A DNA stretch of 64,000 bases from NCBI RefSeq assembly GCF_041435015.1, contig NZ_CP107989.1, positions 1,178,001 through 1,242,000 on the forward strand, written 5' to 3'. This DNA is from Streptomyces canus (GTDB lineage: Bacteria > Actinomycetota > Actinomycetes > Streptomycetales > Streptomycetaceae). The notes under the pieces were generated by a model that made no database searches, was not told where the DNA came from, and saw only the letters and a list, made by a program, of their open reading frames with translations. The position numbers were made by a program, and so were the translations under genes. Of this stretch, positions 41,018 to 50,504 are shown piece by piece (within the stretch, counting starts at the first letter, position 1; every line of letters starts with the position of its first letter).

Positions 41018-42185
41018 ATGAGCGTTCTGGACATCCTCTCCGACGACGAGCGTCTCGTCGTACGGACCGTGCGCGAGTTCGTCGACAAGGACGTCCGGCC
41101 CGTGGTCCGGGAGCTGGAGCACAGCGACACCTACCCCGAGCACCTCATCGAGAGGATGAAGGAACTCGGCGTCTACGGCCTGGCGATCCCCGAGGAGTAC
41201 GGCGGCACCCCGGTCTCCACGCCCTGCTTCGTCCTGGTCACCGAGGAGCTCGCGCGCGGCTGGATGAGCCTGGCCGGGGCAATGGGCGGACACACCGTCG
41301 TCGCCAAGCTGCTCCTCCTCTTCGGGACCGAGGAGCAGAAGAGGCGCTGTCTGCCGCGGATGGCCACCGGAGAACTCCGCGCCACCATGGCGCTGACCGA
41401 GCCGAGTGGCGGCAGCGATCTCCAGTCGATCACCACCGTCGCCCGCCGCGAGGGCGACGAGTACGTCGTCGACGGGGCGAAGACCTGGATCACCAACTCC
41501 CGCCGCTCCGGGCTGATCGCCCTCCTCTGCAAGACCGACCCGACCGCCGCACCGCGCCACACGGGCATCTCCGTGCTGCTCGCCGAACACGGTCCCGGCC
41601 TCGTCGTCTCCCGTGACCTGCCCAAGCTCGGCTACAAGGGCGTGGAGAGCTGCGAGTTGAGCTTCGAGGGCTACCGCGCGCCCGTCGAAGCCCTGTTGGG
41701 CGGTTCGGAGGGGGCAAGGCTTCGCCCAGATGATGAAGGGGCTGGAGACCGGACGGCTCCAAGTCGCCGCCCGTGCCCTGGGTGTGGGGCGGGCCGCGCT
41801 GGAGGACTCGCTCCGCTACGCCCAGGAGCGCGAGAGCTTCGGCAAGCCGATCTGGCGCCACCAGGCGATCGGCACCTACCTCGCCGACATGGCGACCAAG
41901 CTGACGGCCGCCCGCCAACTCGTGCTGTACGCGGCCCGGGAGGCCGACGCCGGACGCCGGGTCGACATGGAGGCCGGCATGGCCAAGCTGTTCGCGTCCG
42001 AGACCGCGATGGAGCTCGCGCTCAACGCCGTCCGCATTCACGGCGGTTACGGATACTCGACCGAGTTCGACGTCGAACGGTACTTCCGGGACGCCCCGCT
42101 GATGATCGTCGGCGAGGGCACCAACGAGATCCAACGCAACGTGATCGCAGCCCAGTTGGTGGCGCGGGGTGGTCTGGATGGCTGA
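41018..42185 (+). pseudogene. Acyl-CoA dehydrogenase, interrupted by a one-base frameshift
   Basis: The first 230 codons give a good acyl-CoA dehydrogenase N-terminus (YGLAIPEEYGG, ATMALTEPSGGSDLQSI, DGAKTWITNS, KLGYKGVESCELSFEGYRAPVEALLGG). After GGSEG the frame becomes nonsense, while the frame one base on continues QGFAQMMKGLETGRLQVAARALGVG, FGKPIWRHQAIGTYLADMATKL, ALNAVRIHGGYGYSTEFDVERYFRDA and the C-terminal GTNEIQRNVIAAQL. Between them is a run of five Gs (41710-41714) where four would keep frame. Either the gene is freshly broken, or this is a sequencing error. The full product would have about 389 residues. Confidence 0.88.
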
Positions 42186-42924
42186 GCAGACCCAGCGCGA
42201 CAGCATCTATCTGCGGCTGGCACGGGAGTTGCGGGCGGCGATCCTGCGCCAGGACTTCCCGGAAGGGGTACGGCTGCCGACCGAGGCCGAGCTGGCCGAC
42301 CGGTTCAGGATCAGCCGCCAGACCGTACGGCGGGCGTTCCAGGACCTCGTCGCCGAAGGGCTGGTGCACCGGGTGCCGGGCCGGGGCACCTTCGCCACCC
42401 CCCGCGAGGAGCAGTACCTGCGTCAGTTCGGCTCGGTGGACGACCTGATGGGTCTGTCCCTCGACACCCGCATGCAGGTCGTCACCCCCCTGCGCCGACG
42501 GGTCGACGTCGACGCGGCCGGACGGCTGGGCCTGCACAGCGACCGGGTGCACAAGCTCGCTTTCCTACGGCTGCACGAGGACACCGCGTTCTGCCACACC
42601 TCGGTGTTCCTGCCGCCGGAGGTCGGCCGACTGCTGGAATCGGTCGCGGCACTGGCCGAGCCCGGCACCGCCGGAGCCACCACCGTCATCGGACTGCTCG
42701 ACGAGCGGCTGCCCGAGCCGATCGCCGAGGCCGAGCAGAGCATCACGGTCGCGGCGGCCGACGCCGGGATCGCCGGACACCTCGGGTGCGAACCGGGCCG
42801 CGCGCTGCTGCGCATCGACCGGGTCTACCAGTCGGCGGCCGGACGGCTCGTGGAACTGGCCGTCAGCCACTTCCTGCCCGAGCACTACTCGTATCGCGTA
42901 CGGCTGCGGCGCAGCGGACGCTGA
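42178..42924 (+). CDS. GntR-family regulator, HutC/UTRA type
   Basis: The protein has 248 residues from the ATG that overlaps the acyl-CoA dehydrogenase stop by eight bases. The N-terminal HTH is YLRLARELRAAILRQDFPEGVRLPTEAELADRFRISRQTVRRAFQDLVAEGLVHRVPGRGTFAT; the C-terminal UTRA ligand domain ends with FLPEHYSYRVRLRRSGR. It probably regulates the CoA-transferase operon in which it sits and senses a related acid or CoA ester. Confidence 0.92.
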   Translation: MAEQTQRDSIYLRLARELRAAILRQDFPEGVRLPTEAELADRFRISRQTVRRAFQDLVAEGLVHRVPGRGTFATPREEQYLRQFGSVDDLMGLSLDTRMQVVTPLRRRVDVDAAGRLGLHSDRVHKLAFLRLHEDTAFCHTSVFLPPEVGRLLESVAALAEPGTAGATTVIGLLDERLPEPIAEAEQSITVAAADAGIAGHLGCEPGRALLRIDRVYQSAAGRLVELAVSHFLPEHYSYRVRLRRSGR

Positions 42925-42957
42925 TGCTTCCCCACCCGCAAGAATCAGGAGAAGACC

Positions 42958-43743
42958 TTGAGCTTGAGGATCGTTGTCACTGTGAAGTACGTGCCCGACG
43001 CCACCGGCGACCGGCACTTCGCCGATGACCTGACCGTCGACCGGGACGACGTGGACGGTCTGCTCTCCGAGCTCGATGAGTACGCGGTCGAGCAGGCGCT
43101 GCAGATCGCCGAAGCAGCGGACGATGCGGACGTCACTGTGGTCACCGTCGGCCCGGAGGACGCCAAGGACGCGCTGCGCAAGGCGCTGTCGATGGGCGCC
43201 GACAAGGCCGTCCACGTCGAGGACGACGACCTGCACGGCACCGACGCCCTCGGTACCTCGCTGGTGCTGGCCAAGGCCGTCGAGAAGGCCGGTTACGACC
43301 TGGTGATCTCCGGTATGGCCTCCACCGACGGCACGATGGGCGTGGTCCCGGCGCTGCTGGCCGAGCGTCTGGGTGTGCCGCAGGTGACCCTGCTGTCCGA
43401 GGTGACGGTCGAGGGCGGGATCGTGAAGGGCCGCCGCGACGGCGACTCCGCCACCGAGCAGCTGGAGGCCTCCCTCCCGGCCGTGGTGTCGGTGACCGAC
43501 CAGTCGGGCGAGGCGCGTTACCCCTCCTTCAAGGGCATCATGGCGGCGAAGAAGAAGCCGGTTGAGGCGTGGGACCTGTCGGACCTGGACCTGGAGGCCG
43601 GGCAGGTCGGCCTGGAGGGTTCCTACACCACGGTCGACTCCGCCGCGGAGCGCCCGGCCCGTACCGCGGGCACGATCGTCAAGGACGAGGGCGAGGGCGG
43701 CAAGCAGCTCGCCGAGTTCCTCGCGAGCCAGAAGTTCATCTGA
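42958..43743 (+). CDS. etfB: Electron transfer flavoprotein, beta subunit
   Basis: The protein has 261 residues starting at a TTG with CAGGAGAAG upstream. It has the ETF beta motifs VKYVPDATGDRHF, DEYAVEQALQIAE, AMSMGADKAVH-like SMGADKAVHVEDDD, GYDLVISGMASTDGTMGVVPALLAERLG, and the AMP-binding and recognition-loop region RYPSFKGIMAAKKKP. With EtfA it carries electrons from acyl-CoA dehydrogenases to the quinone pool. It follows the GntR gene after 33 bases. Confidence 0.95.
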   Translation: MSLRIVVTVKYVPDATGDRHFADDLTVDRDDVDGLLSELDEYAVEQALQIAEAADDADVTVVTVGPEDAKDALRKALSMGADKAVHVEDDDLHGTDALGTSLVLAKAVEKAGYDLVISGMASTDGTMGVVPALLAERLGVPQVTLLSEVTVEGGIVKGRRDGDSATEQLEASLPAVVSVTDQSGEARYPSFKGIMAAKKKPVEAWDLSDLDLEAGQVGLEGSYTTVDSAAERPARTAGTIVKDEGEGGKQLAEFLASQKFI

Positions 43744-43764
43744 TCCGGTAGGAGTTGCTGTCCC

Positions 43765-44727
43765 ATGGCTGAAGTTCTCGTCTATGTCGATCACGTGGAC
43801 GGTGCCGTCCGCAAGCCCACCCTGGAGCTGCTGACCCTGGCCCGCCGTATCGGCGAGCCGGTCGCCGTCGCGCTGGGTGCCGGTGCCGCCGACACCGCCG
43901 CCGTGCTGGGCGCGCACGGCGCCGTCAAGGTCCTGACCCACGACGCCTCCGAGTACGCCGACTACCTGGTCGTGCCCAAGGTCGACGCCCTGCAGGCCGC
44001 CGTCGAGGCCGTGTCCCCGGCCGCCGTGCTGGTGCCGTCCTCCGCCGAGGGCAAGGAGATCGCCGCCCGGCTCGCGCTGCGCATCGGCTCCGGCATCATC
44101 ACCGACGCCGTCGACCTGGAAGCCGGCGACACCGGCCCGGTGGCCACCCAGTCGGTGTTCGCCGCCTCCTTCACCACCAAGTCCCGCGTCTCCCAGGGCA
44201 CCCCGGTCATCACCGTCAAGCCCAACTCCGCCGCCGTCGAGGCCGCCCCGGCCACCCCCGCCGTCTCGGAGCTGAGTGTGGCCTTCTCCGCGCAGGCCAC
44301 CGGCACCAAGGTCACCGGCCGGACCCCGCGCGAGTCGACCGGGCGCCCGGAGCTGACCGAGGCCGCGATCGTGGTCTCCGGCGGCCGCGGCGTCAACGGC
44401 TCCGAGAACTTCGCCATCATCGAAGCGCTCGCCGACTCCCTCGGCGCGGCCGTCGGCGCCTCCCGCGCCGCGGTGGACGCGGGCTGGTACCCGCACACCA
44501 ACCAGGTCGGCCAGACCGGCAAGAGTGTCTCGCCGCAGCTGTACATCGCCAACGGCATCTCCGGCGCGATCCAGCACCGGGCCGGCATGCAGACCTCCAA
44601 GACCATCGTGGCGGTCAACAAGGACGCCGAGGCCCCGATCTTCGACCTCGTCGACTACGGCGTCGTCGGCGACCTCTTCGACGTCGTCCCCGCCCTCACC
44701 CAGGAGATCAACACCCGCAAGGGCTGA
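43765..44727 (+). CDS. etfA: Electron transfer flavoprotein, alpha subunit
   Basis: The protein has 320 residues, 21 bases after etfB. The C-terminal FAD domain is intact: [70 protein letters not shown] and [30 protein letters not shown]. It forms the heterodimer with EtfB. Functionally it completes an acyl-CoA oxidation module; the local dehydrogenase is frameshifted, but ETF also serves dehydrogenases encoded elsewhere. Confidence 0.96.
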   Translation: MAEVLVYVDHVDGAVRKPTLELLTLARRIGEPVAVALGAGAADTAAVLGAHGAVKVLTHDASEYADYLVVPKVDALQAAVEAVSPAAVLVPSSAEGKEIAARLALRIGSGIITDAVDLEAGDTGPVATQSVFAASFTTKSRVSQGTPVITVKPNSAAVEAAPATPAVSELSVAFSAQATGTKVTGRTPRESTGRPELTEAAIVVSGGRGVNGSENFAIIEALADSLGAAVGASRAAVDAGWYPHTNQVGQTGKSVSPQLYIANGISGAIQHRAGMQTSKTIVAVNKDAEAPIFDLVDYGVVGDLFDVVPALTQEINTRKG

Positions 44728-44759
44728 GCCTGTTGGAGCGTGCCCGGGTCACCTGTGGG

Positions 44760-45467
44760 TCACCAGGGCAGCGGCCCCTCGGCGTCGAAGTAGCCGCCGG
44801 TCGGGCCGTCGGGACCGACCTGCGCCATGCGGACGATGATCTCGGCGCCCTCGGCCACGGTCTGCGTGCCCGTGTTGCCGTTCAGGTCGGTCTTGGTGAA
44901 TCCGGGCTCCACGGAGTTGATCCGCATGGCCGGGAACGCCTTCGCGTACTGGACGGTGAGCATGTTGACCGCGGTCTTGGACGTCGGGTAGGCGATGCCC
45001 GGGTAGAAGTGCGCGGGGTGGTCCGGGTCGGAGAGATGAGTCAACGAGGCCAGGCCGCTGCTGACGTTGACCACGACGGGCGCGGCCGAGCGCTGGAGCA
45101 GCGGAAGGAAGGCGTGCAGGACGCGGACGACACCGAAGACGTTCGTCTCGAAGGTGGTGCGCATCTGGTCGGCGGTCACGGTCGCCGCGACCGGCACGCT
45201 GTTGTCCTCGGTGCGGGTCTCGATACCGGCGTTGTTGATCAGGACGTCGAGGCCGCCCGCGGCGTCCAGGGTCTTGGCCGCGGCCTCGACGGAGGCGTCG
45301 TCGGTGACGTCGAGCTGGACGAACCGCGCGCCGAGCTCGTCGGCGGCGCGGCGGCCGCGCTCGGCGTCACGGGCGCCGACGTAGACGGTGTGGCCTGCGG
45401 CGATGAGCCGGCGGGCGGTCTCGAAGCCGAGGCCCTTGTTCGCTCCGGTGATGAGTGTTGTCGTCAT
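44760..45467 (-). CDS. Short-chain dehydrogenase/reductase
   Basis: The protein has 235 residues. TTTLITGANKGLGFETARRL is the glycine-rich NADP(H) loop, DVLINNAGI the NNAG motif, NVSSGLASL the catalytic Ser, and GIAYPTSKTAV the Tyr-x-x-x-Lys pair. The substrate cannot be assigned. Only the ATG after the non-coding-like upstream segment makes sense as a start. It diverges from an XRE regulator that may control it. Confidence 0.93.
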   Translation of the reverse strand: MTTTLITGANKGLGFETARRLIAAGHTVYVGARDAERGRRAADELGARFVQLDVTDDASVEAAAKTLDAAGGLDVLINNAGIETRTEDNSVPVAATVTADQMRTTFETNVFGVVRVLHAFLPLLQRSAAPVVVNVSSGLASLTHLSDPDHPAHFYPGIAYPTSKTAVNMLTVQYAKAFPAMRINSVEPGFTKTDLNGNTGTQTVAEGAEIIVRMAQVGPDGPTGGYFDAEGPLPW

Positions 45468-45570
45468 GCCGTCCAGCTTGCGGCGCCGAGGCCCGGTCAG
45501 CCAGAAGACCCTTCTTCCTGGGACTCGCGGTACCAGGCACATCCGCGGCCGACGGTGTTCACTGAGGAGC

Positions 45571-46416
45571 ATGGCGGTGACAGAACTGGGACAGGCACTG
45601 CGGCGCTGGCGCGACCGGGTTCCCCCGGACGCGGCCGGGCTGCCCTCCGGCGGTCATCGGCGGGCCGCCGGGCTGCGGCGCGAGGAGCTGGCCCTGCTGG
45701 CCGGCATCTCGGTCGACTATGTGACCCGTCTCGAGCAGGGCCGGGCCGTCAACCCGTCCGTGCAGGTCGTCGAGGCGTTGGCCCGGGCACTGCGGCTCTC
45801 GGGGGACGAGCGGACGTACCTCTTCGGCCTCGCGGCACTGGTGCCGCCGGGGCCGGATGTCGTGCCCGGGTTCATCACGCCCAGCGTGCAGCGGCTGCTG
45901 GGCCGGCTGGTCGACACCGCCGTCGCGGTCTCCGACGCGGCCATGACGCTGTTGCTGGCCAACCCGATGTACGCGGCTCTGATGGGCGATCCGTCGGTCC
46001 TGCGTGGCTTCGAACGCAACGGTGTGTGGCGCAACTTCACGGGCATGCCCACCCGGGTGCGGCACACGCCGGAGGAACGGCGTGACTTCGAGGCGGGCAT
46101 GGTCGCCGAACTGCGCGCGACCGCCGCCCGCTATCCAGCCGACCGCCAACTCCAGTCCCTCATAGCGGAGTTGCGCACCCGGAGCGAGCGGTTCGCCGAA
46201 CTGTGGGACGCGGGGGTGGTGGGCCGTCTCGCCGGCTCGCACAAGACGATCGAGCATCCGCAGGTCGGCACGCTCACACTCGACTGCGACCTGCTCCGGG
46301 TGGAGGAGAACGACCTGCACATCCTCGTGTACTCGGCCGAGCCGGGCACCGAGGCCGCCGAGAAACTGCGGCTGATCTCGGTGCTCGGCACGCAGAGCCT
46401 GGTCGAGAGAAGCTAG
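45571..46416 (+). CDS. XRE-type helix-turn-helix regulator with MmyB-like ligand domain
   Basis: The protein has 281 residues from an ATG with GAGGAG upstream. The HTH is GLRREELALLAGISVDYVTRLEQGRAVNPSVQVVEALARALRLSGDERTYLFGLA. The C-terminal part (LLLANPMYAALMGDP, NFTGMPTRVRHTPEERRDFEAGMVAELRATAARYPAD, TIEHPQVGTLTLDCDLLRV) is the MmyB-like ligand-binding domain of streptomycete regulators that typically stand divergent to short-chain dehydrogenases, as here. It likely represses the SDR until a ligand binds. Confidence 0.93.
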   Translation: MAVTELGQALRRWRDRVPPDAAGLPSGGHRRAAGLRREELALLAGISVDYVTRLEQGRAVNPSVQVVEALARALRLSGDERTYLFGLAALVPPGPDVVPGFITPSVQRLLGRLVDTAVAVSDAAMTLLLANPMYAALMGDPSVLRGFERNGVWRNFTGMPTRVRHTPEERRDFEAGMVAELRATAARYPADRQLQSLIAELRTRSERFAELWDAGVVGRLAGSHKTIEHPQVGTLTLDCDLLRVEENDLHILVYSAEPGTEAAEKLRLISVLGTQSLVERS

Positions 46417-46421
46417 CTGAG

Positions 46422-48485
46422 CTACTCCTTCGTCTCGTCCTCCGTGACGATCTTCACGTCCCAGGGTCCCAGAGGGACGGCCTCCGAGTACACCTCGTCC
46501 GTCAGAGCGTCCCGCAAGGACATCGGCACGGCGACCGACACCGCCTCCCACGACCAGTTGTGCAGGAAGCGGACCCGGCGGCCGTCGCGGGCGGTGGCCG
46601 AGGTGGCGGTGACGCTCGGATGGGCCGGGCGCCAGGAGGCCGGGGCCGCCCACTCGAACACGGCCCGGGCGAAGGCGGGGTCGGGAACCGTACCCACGTA
46701 GGTGATCCGGCCCGCGCCATGACGGTGTGTCGTGGCCGCCGGCCAGCGCCCGAAGTGGGGGTGCTCGTAGGTCGCCAGCTCCTCGGCTCCCTGCGGCTGG
46801 AGACCGTCGGCCCAGTGCAGGGCGCAGGCTTCGGGCGGGAGGGTGAGACTTTCCGTGCCGGTGACCGGCAGCGGGGCGCCCAGGTTGCTGAACTCGTCGT
46901 ACGTCACCCCGGCCGCCTCCGCCAGCCTTCCGGGCTGCGCCTCGGTGCGGGCCCTCGCCTCGGTGTCGCCGTACCCGGTGCGGGGACCCACGATCAGGTG
47001 CCCGCCCGCCTCGGCGTAGGCCTTGAGGCGGTCGAGGGTCTCGTCGTCGGCGGCGTAGAAGGCGGGGGCGACGAGGACCTCGGGCAGGGCGGCCGCCGAG
47101 AGCTGCCCGGGGTGGAGGATGCGGGTCTGGAGCCCCGCGTCGAAGGCGCCCCGGTAGAAGGCGTCGAAGACCGTCTCGTACGACCGCCCGTTCGCGCCCC
47201 CGTCCGCCAGGGCGAGGGGCGGCTGCGCCTGGAGCGCCCACTTGCTGGGGCCGTCGTACAGGAAGGCGACGTCGGCGTCCGGGATGAGGGCTGCCGTGAG
47301 GTCGCCCGCCTTCTCCAACTCCGCTCCCAGTGCGGCGAGTTCCCGGTAGACGCGGCCGGGGCGGCCGTTGTGCGGGAGGATGCCGCCCCAGTAGGTCTCG
47401 GTGCCGAAGTGCAGGGTGTGCCAGTGCCAGTACTCGATCATCGAGGCACCGCGGGAGATCAACGCCCAGGCGGCCTGGCGCCATTGGCCGTCGTAGGCGG
47501 GGCGGTTGTTCCACGGGAAGCTGATGGCCTGGGCGTTGGTCTCGGTGACCAGGAACGGCTCCTGGCGGGAGGAGTACATGCGGTCGGCGCTGCGGTACAG
47601 CGCCCAGGTCCCGTTGGTCGTCCAGTCCTGCCCGTCGCCGCCCCGGTCGGGCAGTTCGAGGGCGTCCTGCATCGTGTAGTACGGGTTGCCCGCGGTGACG
47701 TCGAGCCGTTCGGTGAGCTTGTCGTCCTCGACGCCCTGGCGGTCGTAGGAGATGCAGGTGGTGACGAACTGGCCGGGGCGGGCGTACTCGCGGACGATGT
47801 CCGCCTGCCAGGCGATGAACTCGGTGACGAGCCGGGCCTGGAAGCGCCGCCACGCCAGGTCGTACTGGGGCTGGGCGTTGCCGTCGGGGGTCCACAGGTC
47901 GGCCCAGGTGGAGAGCCGGTGCGACCAGTAGACCAGGCCCCATTCTCGGTTCAGGGTCTCCACATCGCCGTACTGAGCGCGGAGTTCGTCGGTGAAGCGC
48001 TGGAACACGCCGTGGTTGTGCAGGAGATGGGGGCCGGGTTCGTTGTCGACCTGGTAGCCGATCACGGCGGGGTGGCCGGCGTACCGGGCGACGATCTTCC
48101 GGACGATCCGTTCGGCGTGGAAGCGGAACGCCGGGTGGGTGAAGTCGACCTCCTGCCGGGCACCCCAGCCGATGCGCTCACCCGTGCGTGACTCCCCCGC
48201 GATCTCCGGGTACTGGCGGGCCAGCCACGGCGGTACGGCGTAGGTCGGTGTCCCGAGGATCACCGAGATGCCCCGTTCGTGGGCGCCGTCCAGGACGGGC
48301 TGGAGCCAGTCGAGGTCGAAGCGGCCGTTCTCCGGTTCCCAGGTGGACCACACGGACTCGCCGACCCGGATCACCGTGAAGCGTGCCTCGGCCATCAGGT
48401 CGAGGTCGTCCTTCAAGCGTTCGTACGGCTGGTACTCATGGTAGTAGGCGGCGCCGAACAGAACGCGGGGCGGAAGCTCGAACAT
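46422..48485 (-). CDS. GH42 beta-galactosidase
   Basis: The protein has 687 residues without a signal peptide. The TIM barrel begins with VLFGAAYYHEYQP and contains YQVDNEPG (acid/base Glu149) and LVTETNAQ (nucleophile Glu315), with PGQFVTTCISY and YWHWHTLHFGTETYWGGIL around the site; a trimerisation domain and a beta-domain follow. It hydrolyses beta-galactosides or related arabinogalacto-oligosaccharides inside the cell. GGAG lies close before the ATG. It is the last gene of a LacI-transporter-enzyme operon whose transporter genes are mostly deleted. Confidence 0.93.
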   Translation of the reverse strand: MFELPPRVLFGAAYYHEYQPYERLKDDLDLMAEARFTVIRVGESVWSTWEPENGRFDLDWLQPVLDGAHERGISVILGTPTYAVPPWLARQYPEIAGESRTGERIGWGARQEVDFTHPAFRFHAERIVRKIVARYAGHPAVIGYQVDNEPGPHLLHNHGVFQRFTDELRAQYGDVETLNREWGLVYWSHRLSTWADLWTPDGNAQPQYDLAWRRFQARLVTEFIAWQADIVREYARPGQFVTTCISYDRQGVEDDKLTERLDVTAGNPYYTMQDALELPDRGGDGQDWTTNGTWALYRSADRMYSSRQEPFLVTETNAQAISFPWNNRPAYDGQWRQAAWALISRGASMIEYWHWHTLHFGTETYWGGILPHNGRPGRVYRELAALGAELEKAGDLTAALIPDADVAFLYDGPSKWALQAQPPLALADGGANGRSYETVFDAFYRGAFDAGLQTRILHPGQLSAAALPEVLVAPAFYAADDETLDRLKAYAEAGGHLIVGPRTGYGDTEARARTEAQPGRLAEAAGVTYDEFSNLGAPLPVTGTESLTLPPEACALHWADGLQPQGAEELATYEHPHFGRWPAATTHRHGAGRITYVGTVPDPAFARAVFEWAAPASWRPAHPSVTATSATARDGRRVRFLHNWSWEAVSVAVPMSLRDALTDEVYSEAVPLGPWDVKIVTEDETKE

Positions 48486-48511
48486 CTCTCTCCAATACGG
48501 TGGTTGACGGG

Positions 48512-48750
48512 TCAGCCTTTGACGGCGCCCGTGGACAGGCCTTCGAGGAGCTGCTTGCGCAGGACCACGAACAGAGCGACCGCGGGCACCACGGCGATGA
48601 CGGCTCCGGCGAGCACGAGGTCGTACTGCCGTTGCTCGGACACGAACAGGGTCTGCAGGCCGAGCGGCAGGGTGTACAGGGAACTGTCGGAGACCAGCAC
48701 CAGCGGCCACAGGAAGCTGTTGTAGCTCTGCAGGAACTGCCAGACGGGGC
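48512..48750 (-). pseudogene. C-terminal fragment of a MalG-type sugar ABC permease
   Basis: The minus strand reads WQFLQSYNSFLWPLVLVSDSSLYTLPLGLQTLFVSEQRQYDLVLAGAVIAVVPAVALFVVLRKQLLEGLSTGAVKG and stops. This is the final 75 residues of a MalG-type permease, including the last two membrane helices. The rest of the gene, with the EAA loop, is absent. Upstream it abuts the N-terminal part of a binding-protein gene with no spacer, in a different frame. Confidence 0.85.
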
Positions 48751-49203
48751 GTAGAGCCTGCCGTCCTTGCTGTAGGGGGCGAGGCGGGCGGGGAGAAGAT
48801 CGTCCTTCAGGCCGGGGACGGCGGCGAGGTCGGGGGTCAGATCGTGCATCAGCCGCGGGGCGATGTCACCGCGCAGCATGCGCGGGAAGCTGCCGATCTC
48901 GAAGCCGATCGCGTCGGGGGTGCCGCGTCCGGCGACGGCCTGGGCGAGCAGCTTGGTGACCAGGTCGCCGGGTCCGGCTCGGGTGACGTCGAGGTGGTAG
49001 CGGAAGTCGGTGAGCCGGTCGGCCTCCGGTATGCCCTTGCGGAAGAAGTCCTCGTATCCGGGGTCGTGGGTCCACAGGGAGAGGGTCACGTCTCCGGAGG
49101 TCCGGACGGCGGTGCTGCCGTCTGCGCAGGCGGTGAGGGCGGCGGTGCCGAGGCCGAGGGCGCCACGCAGCAGGGTGCGGCGGGTCGGGGATGCGGGGAA
49201 CAC
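48751..49203 (-). pseudogene. N-terminal fragment of a sugar ABC substrate-binding lipoprotein
   Basis: A GTG with GAGGAG upstream starts VFPASPTRRTLLRGALGLGTAALTACADG, a twin-arginine-like lipoprotein signal with the lipobox TAC. Binding-protein sequence continues (VTLSLWTHDPGYEDFF, DLVTKLLAQAVAGRGTPDAIGFEIGSFPRML, LLPARLAPYSKDGRLYA) for about 150 residues and then breaks into permease DNA. The C-terminal two-thirds of the protein is missing. Confidence 0.85.
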
Positions 49204-49323
49204 ACGTGACTCCTCACGTGGTGCGGCTACGGGGAGCGCGGGTGCGGCCGTCCCGGGCGGCACTCGCGGGCGGGGCGGAGCGGGCCTGCGGCATGGTGTG
49301 CCGCAGGCCGTCGCGCCGACGGT

Positions 49324-50370
49324 TCAGCGCAGGGGTGGTGCGGGTTCGCGTACCGGTCCGCTGGAGGCCCGTACGGCCAACTCGACGGGTATGTCGGTGC
49401 GTTCGGCCGGTGCCGGGCCGCCTTCGATCATGGCGATGAGCACGTCGACGGCCCGGCCGGCGACCGCGGTGAAGTCCTGGCGGACGGTGGTCAGGGGCGG
49501 GGAGAGATAGGCGGCCGCGGGGATGTCGTCGAAGCCGACGACGCTGACGTCGTCGGGGACGGACAGGCCCGCCTCGGCGAACGCCCGTAGCGCCCCGATC
49601 GCCATGTCGTCGTTGGCGGCGAACACGGCGGTGACGTCGGAGAGCCCCGCCAGCTGGCGTCCGGCCGCGTACCCGGAGGCCGGGCTCCAGTCGCCCTCGA
49701 CCGGCAGCGGGGGCTCGGGGGCACCGGCGGCGGCGAGGGCCTCCCGCCAGCCGCCCACGCGGTCACGCGCGGCCCACCAGTCGTACGGTCCCGGGATGTG
49801 CCAGACCGTACGGTGGCCCAGGGACAGCAGGTGTTCGGTGGCGGTCCGTGCGGCCACGAGCCCGTCGGCGCCGACGACGGCACTCCTGCCCTGGCCGACC
49901 TCGACGCCTTGGCCGAGGCTGACCACCGGCACGTCCGCGCTGAGCCGCAGCGGGGCGCCGTCGTCGATCGGCTCGGACAGGACGATCCCGTCCACGCCCT
50001 GTTCCAGCAGTGCCTCCACGGCGACCTGGATCGGCTGTCCTTCCAGGGTTCCGGCCAGGGCGAAGGAGTAGCCCGCCCGGTGCATGGCTCGTTCCAGGGC
50101 GAGGAGCAGGGTGGAGGGGCCGTAGAGCGCGCTGCCGAGCGAGACGACGCCGATCCGCCGGTAGCGGCCGAGGAGCAGGGCGCGCGCCGCGTTGTTCGGG
50201 CGGTACCCCAGCTCCTGTACGGCCCGGAGCACGCGGTCGCGTACCTCCGGGCTGACGTGCGGTTCGCCGTTGACGACCCGCGACACGGTCTTCTGCGAGA
50301 CACCGGCGGCTCGCGCGACCTCGGTCATGCCGGGGCCCCGCCGCGGACGTCCGGGTCCGGTGGCCGCCAT
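49324..50370 (-). CDS. LacI-family repressor of the beta-galactosidase operon
   Basis: The protein has 348 residues. HTH: GMTEVARAAGVSQKTVSRVVNGEPHVSPEVRDRVLRAVQELGYRPNNAARALLLG. The ligand domain has VVGFDDIPAAAYLSPPLTTVRQDF near its end. It is the first gene of the transporter/GH42 operon and resembles the partial LacI at the window start. Two copies of GACTACGTAGTC lie upstream, the likely operators. The inducer is probably galactose or a galacto-oligosaccharide (inference from the GH42 gene). Confidence 0.93.
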   Translation of the reverse strand: MAATGPGRPRRGPGMTEVARAAGVSQKTVSRVVNGEPHVSPEVRDRVLRAVQELGYRPNNAARALLLGRYRRIGVVSLGSALYGPSTLLLALERAMHRAGYSFALAGTLEGQPIQVAVEALLEQGVDGIVLSEPIDDGAPLRLSADVPVVSLGQGVEVGQGRSAVVGADGLVAARTATEHLLSLGHRTVWHIPGPYDWWAARDRVGGWREALAAAGAPEPPLPVEGDWSPASGYAAGRQLAGLSDVTAVFAANDDMAIGALRAFAEAGLSVPDDVSVVGFDDIPAAAYLSPPLTTVRQDFTAVAGRAVDVLIAMIEGGPAPAERTDIPVELAVRASSGPVREPAPPLR

Positions 50371-50405
50371 GTGCGCGCTCCTCGCCGTAGTGCCGTCGAG
50401 CCGTG

Positions 50406-50462
50406 GACTACGTAGTCATCGTGTCCGGTGCAATCCGCTCCAGACTTGATGACTACGTAGTC
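50406..50462. promoter_or_regulatory. Two GACTACGTAGTC operators upstream of LacI
   Basis: GACTACGTAGTC, a perfect 12-bp palindrome with central CG, occurs at 50406-50417 and 50451-50462, 45 bp centre to centre. The outer copy extends to TGACTACGTAGTCA. Both lie within about 90 bases upstream of the LacI start, and no other gene points away from them, so autoregulation of the operon is the simplest reading. Confidence 0.7.
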
Positions 50463-50504
50463 AAAACTCTGACAGCCACTCCGGGCCGCGTCAATCCCCT
50501 CCGC

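Noticed and set aside
41700..41720. Programmed frameshift in the acyl-CoA dehydrogenase gene
   Set aside because: There is only a run of five Gs, without a slippery heptamer, a stop-coupled arrangement or an obvious stimulatory pseudoknot, and this enzyme family is not known for recoding.
42565..44577. 670-codon antisense frame across GntR and EtfBA
   Set aside because: It covers three well-supported genes on the opposite strand and has shadow-type composition.
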